The translations under genes were made by a program, and so were the position numbers. From assembly GCA_033782935.1 (NCBI GenBank), contig JAWQEG010000289.1, positions 82,501 through 146,500 of the forward strand: a DNA stretch of 64,000 bases, in the 5' to 3' direction. This DNA is from Petrolisthes cinctipes (Eukaryota; Arthropoda; Malacostraca; Decapoda; Porcellanidae). Of the stretch, positions 54,713-64,000 are shown piece by piece (the first letter of the stretch is position 1; each line of letters opens with the position of its first letter). The notes below the pieces were generated by a model. That model saw only the letters and a program-made list of their open reading frames with translations, ran no database searches and had not been told where the DNA came from.

Positions 54713-55619
54713 TTGTTTGACATAATGAATACAAGGAACCTCAACGCAGGCAGCTACAAGTGTCCAATCCAACACAAGAATGCTAAGGAAATTAAAGATT
54801 TTTTGGTATCAGCTGAATCATATATCAGATCATTGGTGTTTCCTGACGGTCAGCGAGTTATTACATCTAATCAAAAGACTGGCTTTCTTGGGTTCCTCTT
54901 CTGCATACGTAGTTTGCAGTTTCTGTATGACAGCTTAATTGCTTCACCAAAGCCCTCCTTAAGGTTCTTGATGACTTACAAATTAAGTCTGGACCATATT
55001 GAATTGTTGTTTGGGTTAATAAGGAGCAAGGGAGGGTGGAATAACAATCCTACAGTGAGGCAATATTCTTCTGCTTACAAAAAGCTCTTTGTTCATAATG
55101 ACTTAAGGGACACTACTCGAGGCAACTGCTTACCATTGGAGTCTGTTCCAATATTGACTGTATCTGGCAAGTGTAAGGTAAATGCTAAGATTAATTCTCT
55201 TCAGTTGATAAATGATTCTGTCCTGAAAAGAAATGTATTGGATGATGTGGGTAATGAGGAGACAGAGGATTATGCCATGCATTGATGCCCTAAGCTCAGA
55301 CCAAAGTGATAGCAACCATATACACTCACTTATCAAACTAAAGGATAAAGGAAACTTGGTGTATCCCTCTGATGATATCATTGACATTTTTATCACGGCA
55401 GAAAAACTGTTTATACAGAGAGGGTCATGTAACAATTTCAAGAGGGTGGGTTTTTGTCAGTTAAGAACATCAGTGCTAGAATATTACACACACAAAAACA
55501 TATTCCCCACCTTAGCCAGACACATGTACGACACAGAGCCCATGGATAACCACTTGCATCTATTGATAAAGGCAGTAGCTGAAACATATTTGCAAGTGAG
55601 GTACAAATATGATGCATAG
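54713..55619 (+). pseudogene. P-element/THAP9-like transposase, C-terminal half, frameshifted
   Basis: The frame 54713-55285 carries FDIMNTRNLNA, GFLGFLFCIRSLQFLYDSL and the signature LSLDHIELLFGLIRSKGGWN followed by NNPT and a AYKKLFVHND helix; these are diagnostic of the THAP9/P-element family. It reaches a stop at 55283. The conserved end (YPSDDIIDIFITAEKLF, LHLLIKAVAETYLQVRYKY) is in the next frame to 55619. The N-terminal THAP DNA-binding domain and the first catalytic part are absent. The family cuts and pastes DNA using GTP-dependent catalysis. Confidence 0.88.
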
Positions 55620-56110
55620 CAGGTAACTCAAAAGCTGGGAGCTAACTGTAAGGTGAAGAGTCGCCAGGTATATACTAAGCTGATTCATTTCAGTGGTCAG
55701 TAAGGTTGAAATACTCCATTCCTTTTCTGCATAGTTTGCAGTATCTGTATAATGTATATACGACTTGTGTATCTACTTGTGTACCGGCTATCTTATCTAC
55801 ATACTTTGTACAATTTATAGGAAATTGATGTTTTACTGTACTTTTTACGACTGATTGTATGATAGAAAATGTGTTATTTATTCATATTTAGGACAGCAAT
55901 AAGTTAATCTTTAATAAAAAGTGGCATAGTTCATGCTGACTTTCAATAAAACTGTTGGTGAGGGACGTGGAGATGGTATATTTATGGTAAGGTTTGGTAG
56001 CGCGGCCAGTCTTTTGCCCTCATTGGGTGTTGGCTCCTGCCACCAGACTGGGCTTCACTCTTCTCCGCGCTCTCCTTAGCGCGCATCGTCTCCTCCTATA
56101 CAACCTCCTT
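55620..56110. other. 3' part of the P-like element
   Basis: AT-rich untranslated region with AATAAA-like signals (about 55911 and 55944), then a GC-rich terminal zone. No further gene. Confidence 0.5.
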
Positions 56111-56204
56111 GATCCAGCCCTAGATCAGTGTTGCCAGTGTCCAATGTTGCCAGCTGAGAGGGATTGCCACCTGACCATCTAGGTGAGTGACTGTGTTTGG
56201 GTTT

Positions 56205-57171
56205 AATTGTGTGTGTGTGTGTGTATGTGTACAGTACATAATATGTTCTTACCTATTTGTATCTTTACAGGATTGAGTCAAGCTCGTAATGTCCCGTATT
56301 TTAAATCACAATTATCATATTTTTCTTTAAAGTTATGTATGTTTTTGACACACACCACTTCTTCTGGTAATTTGTTCCATTCGTCTATTACTCTATTTGG
56401 AAAGCTATATTTCTGTACATCTTAATCTCCTCTTCTTTTAATTAATTTCTTACTGTGTCCTCTCATTGTAGGTATTCCTTGTTGACATAAGTTATATATA
56501 TATCTATCTTTTCTTTTTCTGTGACACATTTGTAAACCATAATCATATCACCTCTCTTTCATCTTTCTTCTAGTTTAGGTAATTTTAGTTTCGCTAGTCT
56601 TTCTTCATAGTGTGTGTGTACAGTACATAATATTATGTGTGTGTGTGTGTGTGTGTGTACAGTACATAATATTGTGTGTGTGTGTGTGTGTGTGTACAGT
56701 ACATAATATGTGTGTGTGTGTACAGTACATAATATTGTGTGTGTGTGTGTGTGTACAGTACATAATATTGTGTGTGTGTGTGTGTACAGTACATAATATT
56801 GCGTGTGTGTACACTACATAATATGTGTGTGTGTATGTGTGTGTATGTTTTTGACACACACCACTTCTGGTAATTTATTCCATTTATCTATTACTCTATT
56901 TGGAAAGCTATATTTCTGTACATATTTGTGTGTGTGTGTGTGTGTGTGTTTTTGACACACACCACTTCTTCTGGTAATTTATTCAATTCGTCTTTTACTC
57001 TATTTGGAAAGCTATATTTCTGTACATATTTGTGTGTGTGTATGTTTTTGACACACACCACTTCTTCTGGTAATTTATTCAATTCGTCTATTACTCTATT
57101 TGGAAATCTATATATCTGTACATCTTTATCTCCTCTTCTTTTAATTAATTTCTTACTGTGTCCTCTCATTG
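56205..57171 (-). repeat. LINE 3' coding end amplified in tandem with GT microsatellites
   Basis: A segment encoding (minus strand) RVIDELNKLPEEVVCVKN, the C-terminus of a CR1-like LINE, occurs at about 56330-56430, 56845-56925, 56950-57025 and 57040-57120, each bordered by (GT)n. Between 56605 and 56840 lie six or seven units of (GT)nACAGTACATAATATT. The rest (56430-56600) is LINE-like 3' sequence. Confidence 0.8.
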
Positions 57172-57378
57172 TGTTGAGCTGGTAGATACATATGGCAGGA
57201 TAAAGCAGAGGCACAGGAGCAAGGAAATTAACTTTATAATTCTGGAGGCAACACACATGGAACGTAGCAGCCAGTGTCAACCACCACCTCTCTCACTCAC
57301 ACATCTCCAAAACATAAACAAATGACATTTCGTGAAGCGCGGAGCATAACATCTCACACAAATTTAACATAGTTAACA
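57172..57378 (-). repeat. GalEa-like Copia 3' LTR
   Basis: 207 bp, paired with 60824-61035. Confidence 0.85.
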
Positions 57379-57656
57379 TGTATAATATGTTTGGTATTCA
57401 ATTTTCTTGACTTTTCAGTTATTATTATTATTATTATTATCATCTATCTCTCTATGTAACATCTCACACAAATTGAACATATTTAAAATATTCCCTCTCT
57501 TCTAAATAAAATGGAATTATATTCAAACTAATGATAACTGTCCATGCAGCTCAAATAGATGACAACAGTATAAAAATAAAAAACTTATAGGCAAATAGAA
57601 CATAAAAAATTATTGTTCTTTTTACGAAATTAATATACTTCAGTTAATTTGTTAGC

Positions 57657-58700
57657 TTACAATCCCAAACATCCATTTTCAAAAACACAAGCTATCTTCA
57701 AAGAATTCACTCCTTTCTTTGTTAACACATCAGCCAATTGTGCCTTTGACTCTAACCAAAACACTTTCAACTCTCCACTCTGAACCATTTCTTTGAGAAT
57801 AGTTATGTCAATTCTTAATCTCTTCTCTGAAACATTTTTCACAGAGTACACATTATCATAAAGTGAATGGTTATCTACATAAAGTTCTACAGGCAACCTT
57901 CTTTCATTATCATACAATATCTGAGACAACATATTTCCAAGATACTAGGCCATAATATCTACTGCCTCAGTAGCTGCTAGAGTTTCAGCTGCAAGGGTGC
58001 TCTTCACAACTCTTCTCATCCTCTTTGCTTCCCAATACAAAGGACAACTATTTCCATTTTCTCCTACAAGGAAAATCACAAAGCCCCCAGCACTACTAGA
58101 TCCATCTGGGAGACCAGCATAAGAAGCATCACTGTACACAACTAACTTACAACTAGAGGTATCACCAACTTCTGGAAAGTACATTGAATTTTCAAAAGTA
58201 CAGGCTTTTCTTAGACATTTATTTGCCTCGATCAAATCTCCTACTTTAGGATGATTTACTTTGCAGCTAAGTTCTAACACATCATATGACAGATCAGGCC
58301 TTGAATTGGTACATAACCACCCTAGTTGGCCCACCAAACTCCTGAAACTCTCCTTTTCTTCTTCATTACATTCCAACCTCTTATTTAGTCCTCTCACAGC
58401 ACTTACATTTACAGCTTCCAAAAGTTTACAGTACTCATTCTGATGAATTTTGACACCCTGATCATTCATTCTGTACAATACTTAGTCCAATATATTTGAA
58501 AATGTCTTTATTTTGTTCCTTAACCTGAAACTGACTTCTTATTTTGGCAATGACAACATTTTCCAATCTCTTTGTTCCTCCCCACAAGAAGTGATCTACA
58601 TGCATCCAAAACATATCACACAACTCTCGCTGCAGGGTCAGTTTTTACCTGAGTACATCCCATCTTCAACATGAAGGTTTTCACTGTGAGATACTACCTC
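57657..58700 (-). pseudogene. GalEa-like Copia, RT end and RNase H
   Basis: On the minus strand the RT catalytic box near 58600 reads HVDHFLWGG, where Copia elements have (Y/H)VDD, so a catalytic aspartate is replaced. The frame 58478-57945 contains PDLSYDVLELSC, VVYSDASYAGLPDGSSSAGG (RNase H) and STLAAETLAATEAVD. A TAG at 57945-57947 is followed in frame by 57932-57657 (YVDNHSLYDNVYSVK, LADVLTKKG), the end of RNase H. Confidence 0.85.
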
Positions 58701-59632
58701 CTAGCTGCATCATTGACGCCACATACACATTTTTGTAATTTCCACAGAACAGTACTATCACCACCTGCCTCAGTAGGAGGAATAAGATACACATCACACT
58801 CAAACCGTTCACTCTGTAGGAATGCAGCCTTAATGTCAATTGAGTTCACTCCCCACTTTTTAGAAGACAGTTTTGCAACAAAAGACCTCAACATTTCTTT
58901 ACTAACAGTGGGAAAATCTGACTGAACTTCTTCTTTTTCCTCAAAACCTCTAGCAACCAACCTTGCTTTAATTTTCTTTTTTCCATCCTTATTTTCTTTT
59001 TCAGTTACTACCCATCGAACTGAGAGTTCATTTTGACCCATTTTTGTAACTTCCTCATACACACCATAATTCTTCCAACTTCTCATTTCTTCTTGTTTTG
59101 CCTTGTCAAGTTCTTGATTCTCCATGTTTTCACAAGCCATTACTATTTCACTGGGTTCCTGTACTCCATTCTCTTCTAATATAGGTATCCACTTTTCTAC
59201 ATCTCTGTTCCAGTCAAGGGCTGATAAGCTTCCATCCTCATATTTAACGTTCCTCCAATTACTGTATTTTCCTATTGATTTTCCAGCACGACTATGCATA
59301 GTTACTGTCTGCCACTCATCTGACTCTTTTGAAAGGAACTTTACTTTCTGTCCAATCTTTGGGATACTTTTGACTCTCACACTATCTTCATGTGTATCCT
59401 CAACTATACTGTGATATTCTTCTTCTTTGTCATAACTTTCTACAGGATTTTCAACTGGATTTATAACTGCTTCAATCTCTTTCTTCTCAGTTTTAACTTC
59501 TTTTGTTTGATGTCTGAGTGTGTCAAGTAGTGAGTTTCTCCCATCTTTGGTGTCTGTGTCAAAACTGTATGGTATTTCCTGAACATGGTTTTCATGGACT
59601 CTTACAGTACTTGAACCATACTTCAGAATCAT
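58694..59632 (-). pseudogene. GalEa-like Copia, integrase C-terminus and RT N-terminus
   Basis: A spacer with GQKVKFLSKESDEWQTVTMH (integrase C-terminal fold) leads to the RT core: MRSWKNYGVYEEV, RWVVTEKE, KARLVARGFEE, FPTVSKEMLRSFVAKL and SIDIKAAFLQ with the first catalytic D. The frame ends near 58694, before the mutated catalytic box. Confidence 0.85.
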
Positions 59633-59639
59633 TGTTTTA

Positions 59640-60593
59640 CCATCTTGACCAATGATTACAGCTGGTCCTTTCCACTCCTTTTGATCTTCTCTCTTGAAAT
59701 AAACTTGATCTCCATTTTCAAGTGGCTTCTTAGTGGTTCTAACTTTATGTCTTAGTGCACGTCAAATTTTCTCAGAGGCTTCAGCAGCAATAAAAGCCTT
59801 CCTTGATGAGTGGCTAGCATTGAGATGTTTGGCAACAATCTCACTGGACATTGTACCTTCTAGAGCGGGAAGTTCATCATTCAGGGTACATGGCAGGTTA
59901 GGATTCCTTCCATATACAAGTTGATACTGGCTGAAACCCTCCCACCATCTGAACACAGTTCTTTGCATTAACTGCCCAAGCTAAGGCCACTCTTAATGAC
60001 AATTTTGGTTGCTCTGTTATTATTTTTGCCACCATTTCATCTATTACTGCATGGTTACGTTCACACAGGCCATTACTGAAGGGTGAATATGCTGGTGTAT
60101 GCATCACTTGAATGTTCATATTTTCACACCTATCAAGGAATGTGGTGTTGACAAACTCCCCACCATTATCACATAAAAACTTCACAGGAGCTCCTAAACC
60201 AGTTCCCAACCATGTTTCAATGACTTTTTCAACAATCTCCTTAGGTTCTTTACTTTTTGTTACACATGATTTTGAGAACCTTGTAGCCATATCTACCTTA
60301 TGAAGAAAATATGTATCACCCTTCTTATACTCCTTTAGATCTATTGCTACAACTTGGTTGAACTCTTTTGCCATAGTCACACTCACAACTGGTGTTGATG
60401 GTGTTTTCTTGTACTTCATACATATTTTACAGCTATTTGACACCTCCTCAGCATGAACAAAACACATCTCATCATCAATGTCTCCATCTTTCAATAGCTG
60501 AATTAACCTTCTACATGTGGGATGACCAAATTGTAGGTGCAGTTTTTCTATCTTCTTTTTCTTTTCCTTTTCATCACTGCCCAATGTCAGCAT
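59640..60593 (-). pseudogene. GalEa-like Copia, integrase core
   Basis: 60593-59898 encodes a zinc site (LHLQFGHPTCRRLIQ ... CKICMKYK) and the DDE core: VVAIDLKEYK, FLCDNGGEFVN and SNGLCERNHAVID. A frame change near 59930 connects to 59968-59762 (YGRNPNLPCTLNDELPALEG). The integrase joins element DNA to the host genome; this copy is broken. Confidence 0.88.
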
Positions 60594-60809
60594 TATTTCT
60601 TCTGTTTTCTTCCAAACTTCCTTCTCATCCCTTAGCAGGAGACAATAGTGTCCTCAAGAAGTGTACCTTAACTTTACCCTTTTTCCATGTATCATATCAA
60701 TGTCATTTTCCAGGTCTAGTTTCATTTGTGCTTTCTTCATTGATTTCTTGCTGAACAGTTGTCTGATTTCTTAATCTGGGTCCACTTGTTTCCTCTGCCA
60801 TGCAACTAC

Positions 60810-60821
60810 GCTCTGCTACCA
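60810..60821 (-). promoter_or_regulatory. GalEa-like Copia primer binding site, tRNA-iMet 3' end
   Basis: TGGTAGCAGAGC on the minus strand lies two bases after the 5' LTR. By memory of metazoan initiator tRNA-Met, it is complementary to the 3' acceptor end including CCA. Confidence 0.75.
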
Positions 60822-60823
60822 TT

Positions 60824-61035
60824 TGTTGAGCTGGTAGATACATATGGCAGGATAAAGCAGAGGCACAGGAGCAAGGAAATTAACTTTAATTCTGTAGGCA
60901 ACACACATGGAACGTAGCAGCCAGTGCCAACCATCCCCGCTCGCACTCGCACATCTCTAAAACATAAACAACAAAACAAATGACATTCGCGAAGCGCGGA
61001 GCGTAACATCTCACACAAATTGAACATAGTTAACA
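60824..61035 (-). repeat. GalEa-like Copia 5' LTR
   Basis: 212 bp; longer than the other LTR by small insertions such as an extra ACAACAAA near 60970. Confidence 0.85.
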
Positions 61036-61133
61036 TGTGTGTGTGTGTGTTATTGTTTTAAGTAGTGTGTAGCTGCTTGTATTAAATTAAAAGATGGTAG
61101 TTAACCTATTTATTGGAAAGTTTATCATCTAAG

Positions 61134-61333
61134 GAACAGAGGGCCTCCGGTTAGATGGCAGAACAGAGTGGAAGAGTATGTAAAGGAGAGAAACGTGAGG
61201 GGCAGAGTAGGGACGGACCAAGTAAGGAGGGAGTGTTGGAACAGGGAGAACTGGAGACACTTCTGCCGTGGCCACCCCTTTGGGGGGAGTTCCCAGAGGG
61301 AACGAGGTGTCAGAGCTATAGATAGATAGATAG
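61134..61333 (+). mobile_element. RTE-like LINE 3' fragment, plus orientation
   Basis: GGCCTCCGGTTAGATGGCAG ... CAGAGCTATAGATAGATAGATAG is the reverse complement of the LINE 3' ends at 32700 and 38615. About 200 bp, ending in a (GATA)n tail. Confidence 0.9.
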
Positions 61334-61800
61334 GAACAGAGGGAAGCTGTCAAACTCTTACGTGAGTTACCCCTATATGGATGATTATATTTGACCGCGA
61401 CTATAATGTGACATCTATATCCATTAATCCATCATCTCCTGGGAACTGAAGGAGCTCATTTGCATAGCCTAGTACTTTGTTCTATGGCTTTCTGTAATAT
61501 TTGTAGATTTGTAGTCTGTCTGTCTGTATACTTGTATGTCTATTTGTCTATCTGTTTGTGGGAGGGGGGGGCTCACCTGCCCCCCACTCCTCTACCATAC
61601 CCCTCGAGTCTGCCTATAAAGACTATATCTGGTGACTTGTTCTGAGTTATAACTGAACAGTCTACGGTTACAAAATTTTATTATAACACGGTCCCTGCTC
61701 TGAGCCGCTCTTATCTGGACCCGTAAATGCCTCCTCCTCACCTCCCACCTACCGCATCGCATGCATAGCAATCCAGCTGTGCTGGTTCCACTATACCAAT
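61334..61800. other. no gene seen
   Basis: It contains a short CTGT-rich patch (61520-61560) and one AGCAATCCAGCTGTGCTGGT segment (61767) that is shared with 62104-62123 near the right end of the fold-back MITE. Confidence 0.5.
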
Positions 61801-61804
61801 AATA

Positions 61805-62167
61805 GTGCATTTGTCGGGCTTTCAGCCGCTTAAATTGTATTTATTGGTTGTGGAACCAGCACAGCTTTAACTGTCCCACCCACCTCCCGATGCGGCAGCC
61901 ATTCACTGTTTTCTCATTGGAGTGGCAGAGCGTGTGCTCTCCTAGAGCGGGGTCAGTATCTCCACAGGCCACCACCAGGTGGCTCCCATGTCTAGTACAG
62001 CGCCAGATTTAAATTCATTTTACTTCTGATGATCGTCACGAAATAGACCCTTCTAGCCCAGAATATGACTTTATGGGGCCTGGGCTGGAGAAGGGGTGTA
62101 TTCTATAGCAATCCAGCTGTGCTGGTTCCACAACCAATAAATACAATTTCAGCCGCGACAAATGCAC
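61805..62167. mobile_element. 363-bp fold-back MITE with TA duplication
   Basis: Left GTGCATTTGTCGGGCTTTCA and right inverse GTGCATTTGTCGCGGCTGAA continue inverted for about 65 bp (to AACCAGCACAGCT), with a short indel difference. TA lies on each side (61803-61804, 62168-62169). Interior non-coding. Confidence 0.8.
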
Positions 62168-62171
62168 TAAT

Positions 62172-62411
62172 TTATCTACAGTATTTATCTATTTTCTGTC
62201 TGTGTGTGTGTGTGTCTGTTGACTCTATTACTTTTGCTACACTGTCTTCAAGTTGCTGTCGAGTTTTTCTGATTGCCACAGAAGATAATATTACTTTTTT
62301 GTATTTCAAAAATTGTCTTTTACTTATTGGTGGCATATCAAATAATGAACAAAACCTTTGTACAGATGCAAAAGATAATCCTTCAAACATAGCACTGTAA
62401 ACATGTTTCAT
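62172..62411 (-). pseudogene. possible Mutator-like transposase N-terminal fragment
   Basis: The frame MKHVYSAMFEGLSFASVQRF, CSLFDMPPISKRQFLKYKKV, IRKTRQQLEDSVAKVIE resembles the region before the catalytic domain in the arthropod proteins annotated as Mutator-like transposase-domain proteins. It is short, has no catalytic residues, and ends in a GT-rich run. Moderate family evidence only. Confidence 0.45.
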
Positions 62412-62585
62412 GGTGTTTGTTTCCAGCTAATAATATGAAGTTGCCTTACTGTTGAGTTTAATTAAGTATTAGAGTATTTATTTAGAAGATTGTAAGACTT
62501 GTTTAGTATTGAATAAGGTAGACTTGTATAAGCTACTTTTTGCTTTATGGAGTTTGGTGGTAAGAGAAGAAAGAAGATATTATGC

Positions 62586-63246
62586 TTGTCAAGTTGTCAC
62601 CTATAATGACAACTCAACCTGTCATGGATTTGGCAGGATTATTTTGTGTCAAGTTGTCACCTATAATGACAACTCTACCTGTCATGGATTTGGCAGGATT
62701 ATTTTGTGTCAAGTTGTCACCTATAATGACAACTCTACCTGTCATGGATTTGGCAGGATTATTTTGTGTCAAGTTGTCACCTATAATGACAACTCTACCT
62801 GTCATGGATTTGGCAGGATTATTTTGTGTCAAGTTGTCACCTATAATGACAACTCTACCTGTCATGGATTTGGCAGGATTATTTTGTGTCAAGTTGTCAC
62901 CTATAATGACAACTCTACCTGTCATGGATTTGGCAGGATTATTTTGTGTCAAGTTGTCACCTATAATGACAACTCTACCTGTCATGGATTTGGCAGGATT
63001 ATTTTGTGTCAAGTTGTCACCTATAATGACAACTCTACCTGTCATGGATTTGGCAGGATTATTTTGTGTCAAGTTGTCACCTATAATGACAACTCTACCT
63101 GTCATGGATTTAGCAGGATTATTTTGTGTCAAGTTGTCACCTATAATGACAACTCTACCTGTCATGGATTTGGCAGGATTATTTTGTGTCAAGTTGTCAC
63201 CTATAATGACAACTCTACCTGTCATGGATTTAGCAGGATTATTTTG
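62586..63246. repeat. 60-bp minisatellite, 11 units, derived from transposase sequence
   Basis: Eleven near-identical 60-bp units; differences are mostly in the outermost unit and a G/A at 63112 and 63232. Each unit has an inverted GTTGTCA ... TGACAAC hairpin. On the minus strand each unit encodes SMTGRVVIIGDNLTQ followed by NNPAK. GDNL with a preceding hydrophobic strand is the second catalytic-aspartate block of pogo/Tigger-type DDE_1 transposases, and a DETN block of that family lies just upstream on the same strand (63239-63673). Because 60 is a multiple of three, three long frames stay open; they are not evidence of a host gene. Confidence 0.9.
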
Positions 63247-63673
63247 TGGAACCAGTCATCAAATGAACATGAATGGAACCCTCCACTGGGGGACTTATTG
63301 TATTGTGTTCAGTCCAGGCATCATAAAGATGGATAGCCTTATATAAACACCACGTATTGAGGGAGTAACACACCAGATGCAGTTCCAGAGAACATAATAG
63401 ATATAAAGGATTTTGTTGATAGATGACCCTCTCTGGATATTTAGTGTCCTGCCTCACTATGACTTTCCTTTTACCTGGATCATCAGTGAGATTTGTCTCA
63501 TCAAAATTTATTATGTTCTCTGGAGGAACACCTTCTAGGGATTCTTTCAAGTTACTGTAGAACTGAGTTAACATGACTTTTGTAACTTTGGCTCTGATAG
63601 TCTTTATATTCTGGGACACTCGTTTGTGGTGCTCTAGGTACAGCTCCGGACAGATCAAGGGTCCACACCCCAT
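63239..63673 (-). pseudogene. pogo/Tigger-like DDE_1 transposase fragment
   Basis: The frame reads RVSQNIKTIRAKVTKVMLTQ, LEGVPPENIINFDETNLTDD with PGKRKVIVRQDTKYPERV, then YKAIHLYDAWTE. DET is the first catalytic block, and the Y-K-A-x-H-L-x-D-x-W-T-E phrase is characteristic of this uncharacterised arthropod and fish transposase group. It ends at a stop (GSTK, stop) at the edge of the minisatellite, whose coding frame is shifted by one base. The N-terminal DNA-binding part is missing beyond 63673. Confidence 0.8.
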
Positions 63674-63875
63674 CCATCAACGACTTGGTTTAGGCCTCGT
63701 CGGATCTGGCAACAGTTGCAGGTGGAGGGAGAGGGGATGTTAGTGGGAGAGGAGGAGAGAAATGTGGGCGGAGTTATATAGGAGGGTAACGAATGATCAG
63801 GTAGAGAAAACGTGTGTCAGGAGGAACGAATGAAGCATACACTGTGAACTTTATCGAATCACCAATAGTTTAAAG
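63674..63875. other. no gene seen
   Basis: It contains one GGATCTGGCAACAGTTG motif (about 63699) and purine-rich sequence (63720-63765). Confidence 0.5.
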
Positions 63876-64000
63876 CAGGGTTCTTCAAACTTTTTCAGTC
63901 GTGACCCAGTTTTTACTATGACATCATTCTCGCGACTCATACAGAAAGATATTTTACAAATGATCAGAATTATCGACCTAAGAAAATACAAGGCCAGAAA
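63876..64000 (+). mobile_element. left end of a hAT-like element, continues past the window
   Basis: CAGGGTTCTTCAAACTTTTT followed by CAGTCGTGACCCAGT matches the known end type of Charlie/ZBED-like hAT transposons. The right end is outside the window. Confidence 0.6.

Larger units (their letters stand above)
54444..56111 (+). mobile_element. P-element-like transposon, internally deleted
   Basis: The ends are CAAGGAGGTTGTATAGGAGG and its inverse, extending imperfectly into GC-rich GGAG(A/G)CG sequence. ATCCAGCC flanks both sides (54436-54443 and 56112-56119), a perfect 8-bp duplication as made by P elements. At 1668 bp, it retains only the C-terminal half of a THAP9/P-type transposase. The outer sequence on both sides contains the GGCAACACTG motif. 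Confidence 0.9.
57172..61035 (-). mobile_element. GalEa-like Copia element, gag-deleted and degenerate
   Basis: LTRs at 57172-57378 and 60824-61035 (TGTTGAGC...GTTAACA) bracket integrase, RT and RNase H fragments on the minus strand. Only about 230 bp separate the 5' LTR from the integrase region, so most of gag and protease is missing. LTRs differ by several substitutions and small indels, so it is older than the element at 40109. No clear 5-bp duplication is seen. Confidence 0.85.

Noticed and set aside
62586..63246. CRISPR-like array
   Set aside because: Direct repeats of 60 bp with no unique spacers, in a eukaryotic repeat context.
62509..63346. Repeat proteins of 275, 254 and 203 residues
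   Set aside because: The unit is 60 bp, so every frame without a stop in one unit is open through the array. Only the minus frame has meaning, as a transposase relic.

Overview
This window looks like repeat-rich nuclear DNA from an arthropod, most probably a crustacean. The basis is: AT-rich intergenic DNA full of microsatellites, TTAGG/TCAGG-type telomere-like pentamers inside dispersed repeats, spliced transposase genes with GT-AG introns, a GalEa-like Copia element, and many arthropod-type DNA transposons. I found no convincing single-copy host gene. Almost every protein-like stretch belongs to a mobile element, and most are broken. The species assignment is inference from this repeat content only.

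Layout. 1-8064: a 249-bp MITE, then a candidate 7.6-kb piggyBac element (TTAA-flanked, four phase-compatible exon blocks, apparently intact DDD transposase). Its introns hold a fold-back MITE, a THAP-domain exon with two frame breaks, and a LINE 3' fragment that is itself split by a 930-bp long-TIR element with a perfect 9-bp target duplication. 8061-9225: tandem repeats and CA-rich DNA. 9225-21544: two co-oriented hAT transposase pseudogenes with related TACCCTAAA-rich ends. The second is apparently split by a TIR element and by a PIF/Harbinger element that carries a Myb-like gene and a HARBI1-like transposase in convergent orientation. 21603-25549: a Gypsy element whose pol ORF jumps from early RNase H straight into the 3' LTR. 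25547-29699: a transposon with 26-bp perfect terminal inverted repeats and a degenerate Myb-like accessory gene, followed by an AAC-tailed retroposon.

30300-37240: microsatellites, a very GC-skewed minisatellite in alternating orientation, an RTE-like LINE, small MITEs and tandem duplications. 37240-49740: two minus-strand CR1-like LINE copies. The 3' one is split by an RTE-like LINE fragment, which is itself split by a Tigger-like MITE and by a nearly intact Copia element (two 241-bp LTRs with one difference seen, one premature stop). 49970-53000: a telomere-like array inside a MITE family, microsatellites, and a 1.7-kb element with ~155-bp inverted ends. 54444-56111: a P-element/THAP9-like element with a perfect 8-bp target duplication. 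57172-61035: a second, degenerate GalEa-like Copia element. 61800-63700: a fold-back MITE, a Mutator-like fragment, and an 11-copy 60-bp minisatellite that lies in the reading path of a pogo/Tigger-like transposase and whose unit encodes the second catalytic-aspartate motif.

The genes do not form a host pathway; what links them is a deep nesting history. The most informative items are the transposase-derived minisatellite, the telomere-core MITE family, the piggyBac gene with duplicated N-terminal exons, and two Copia families that appear primed from different parts of the same initiator tRNA.
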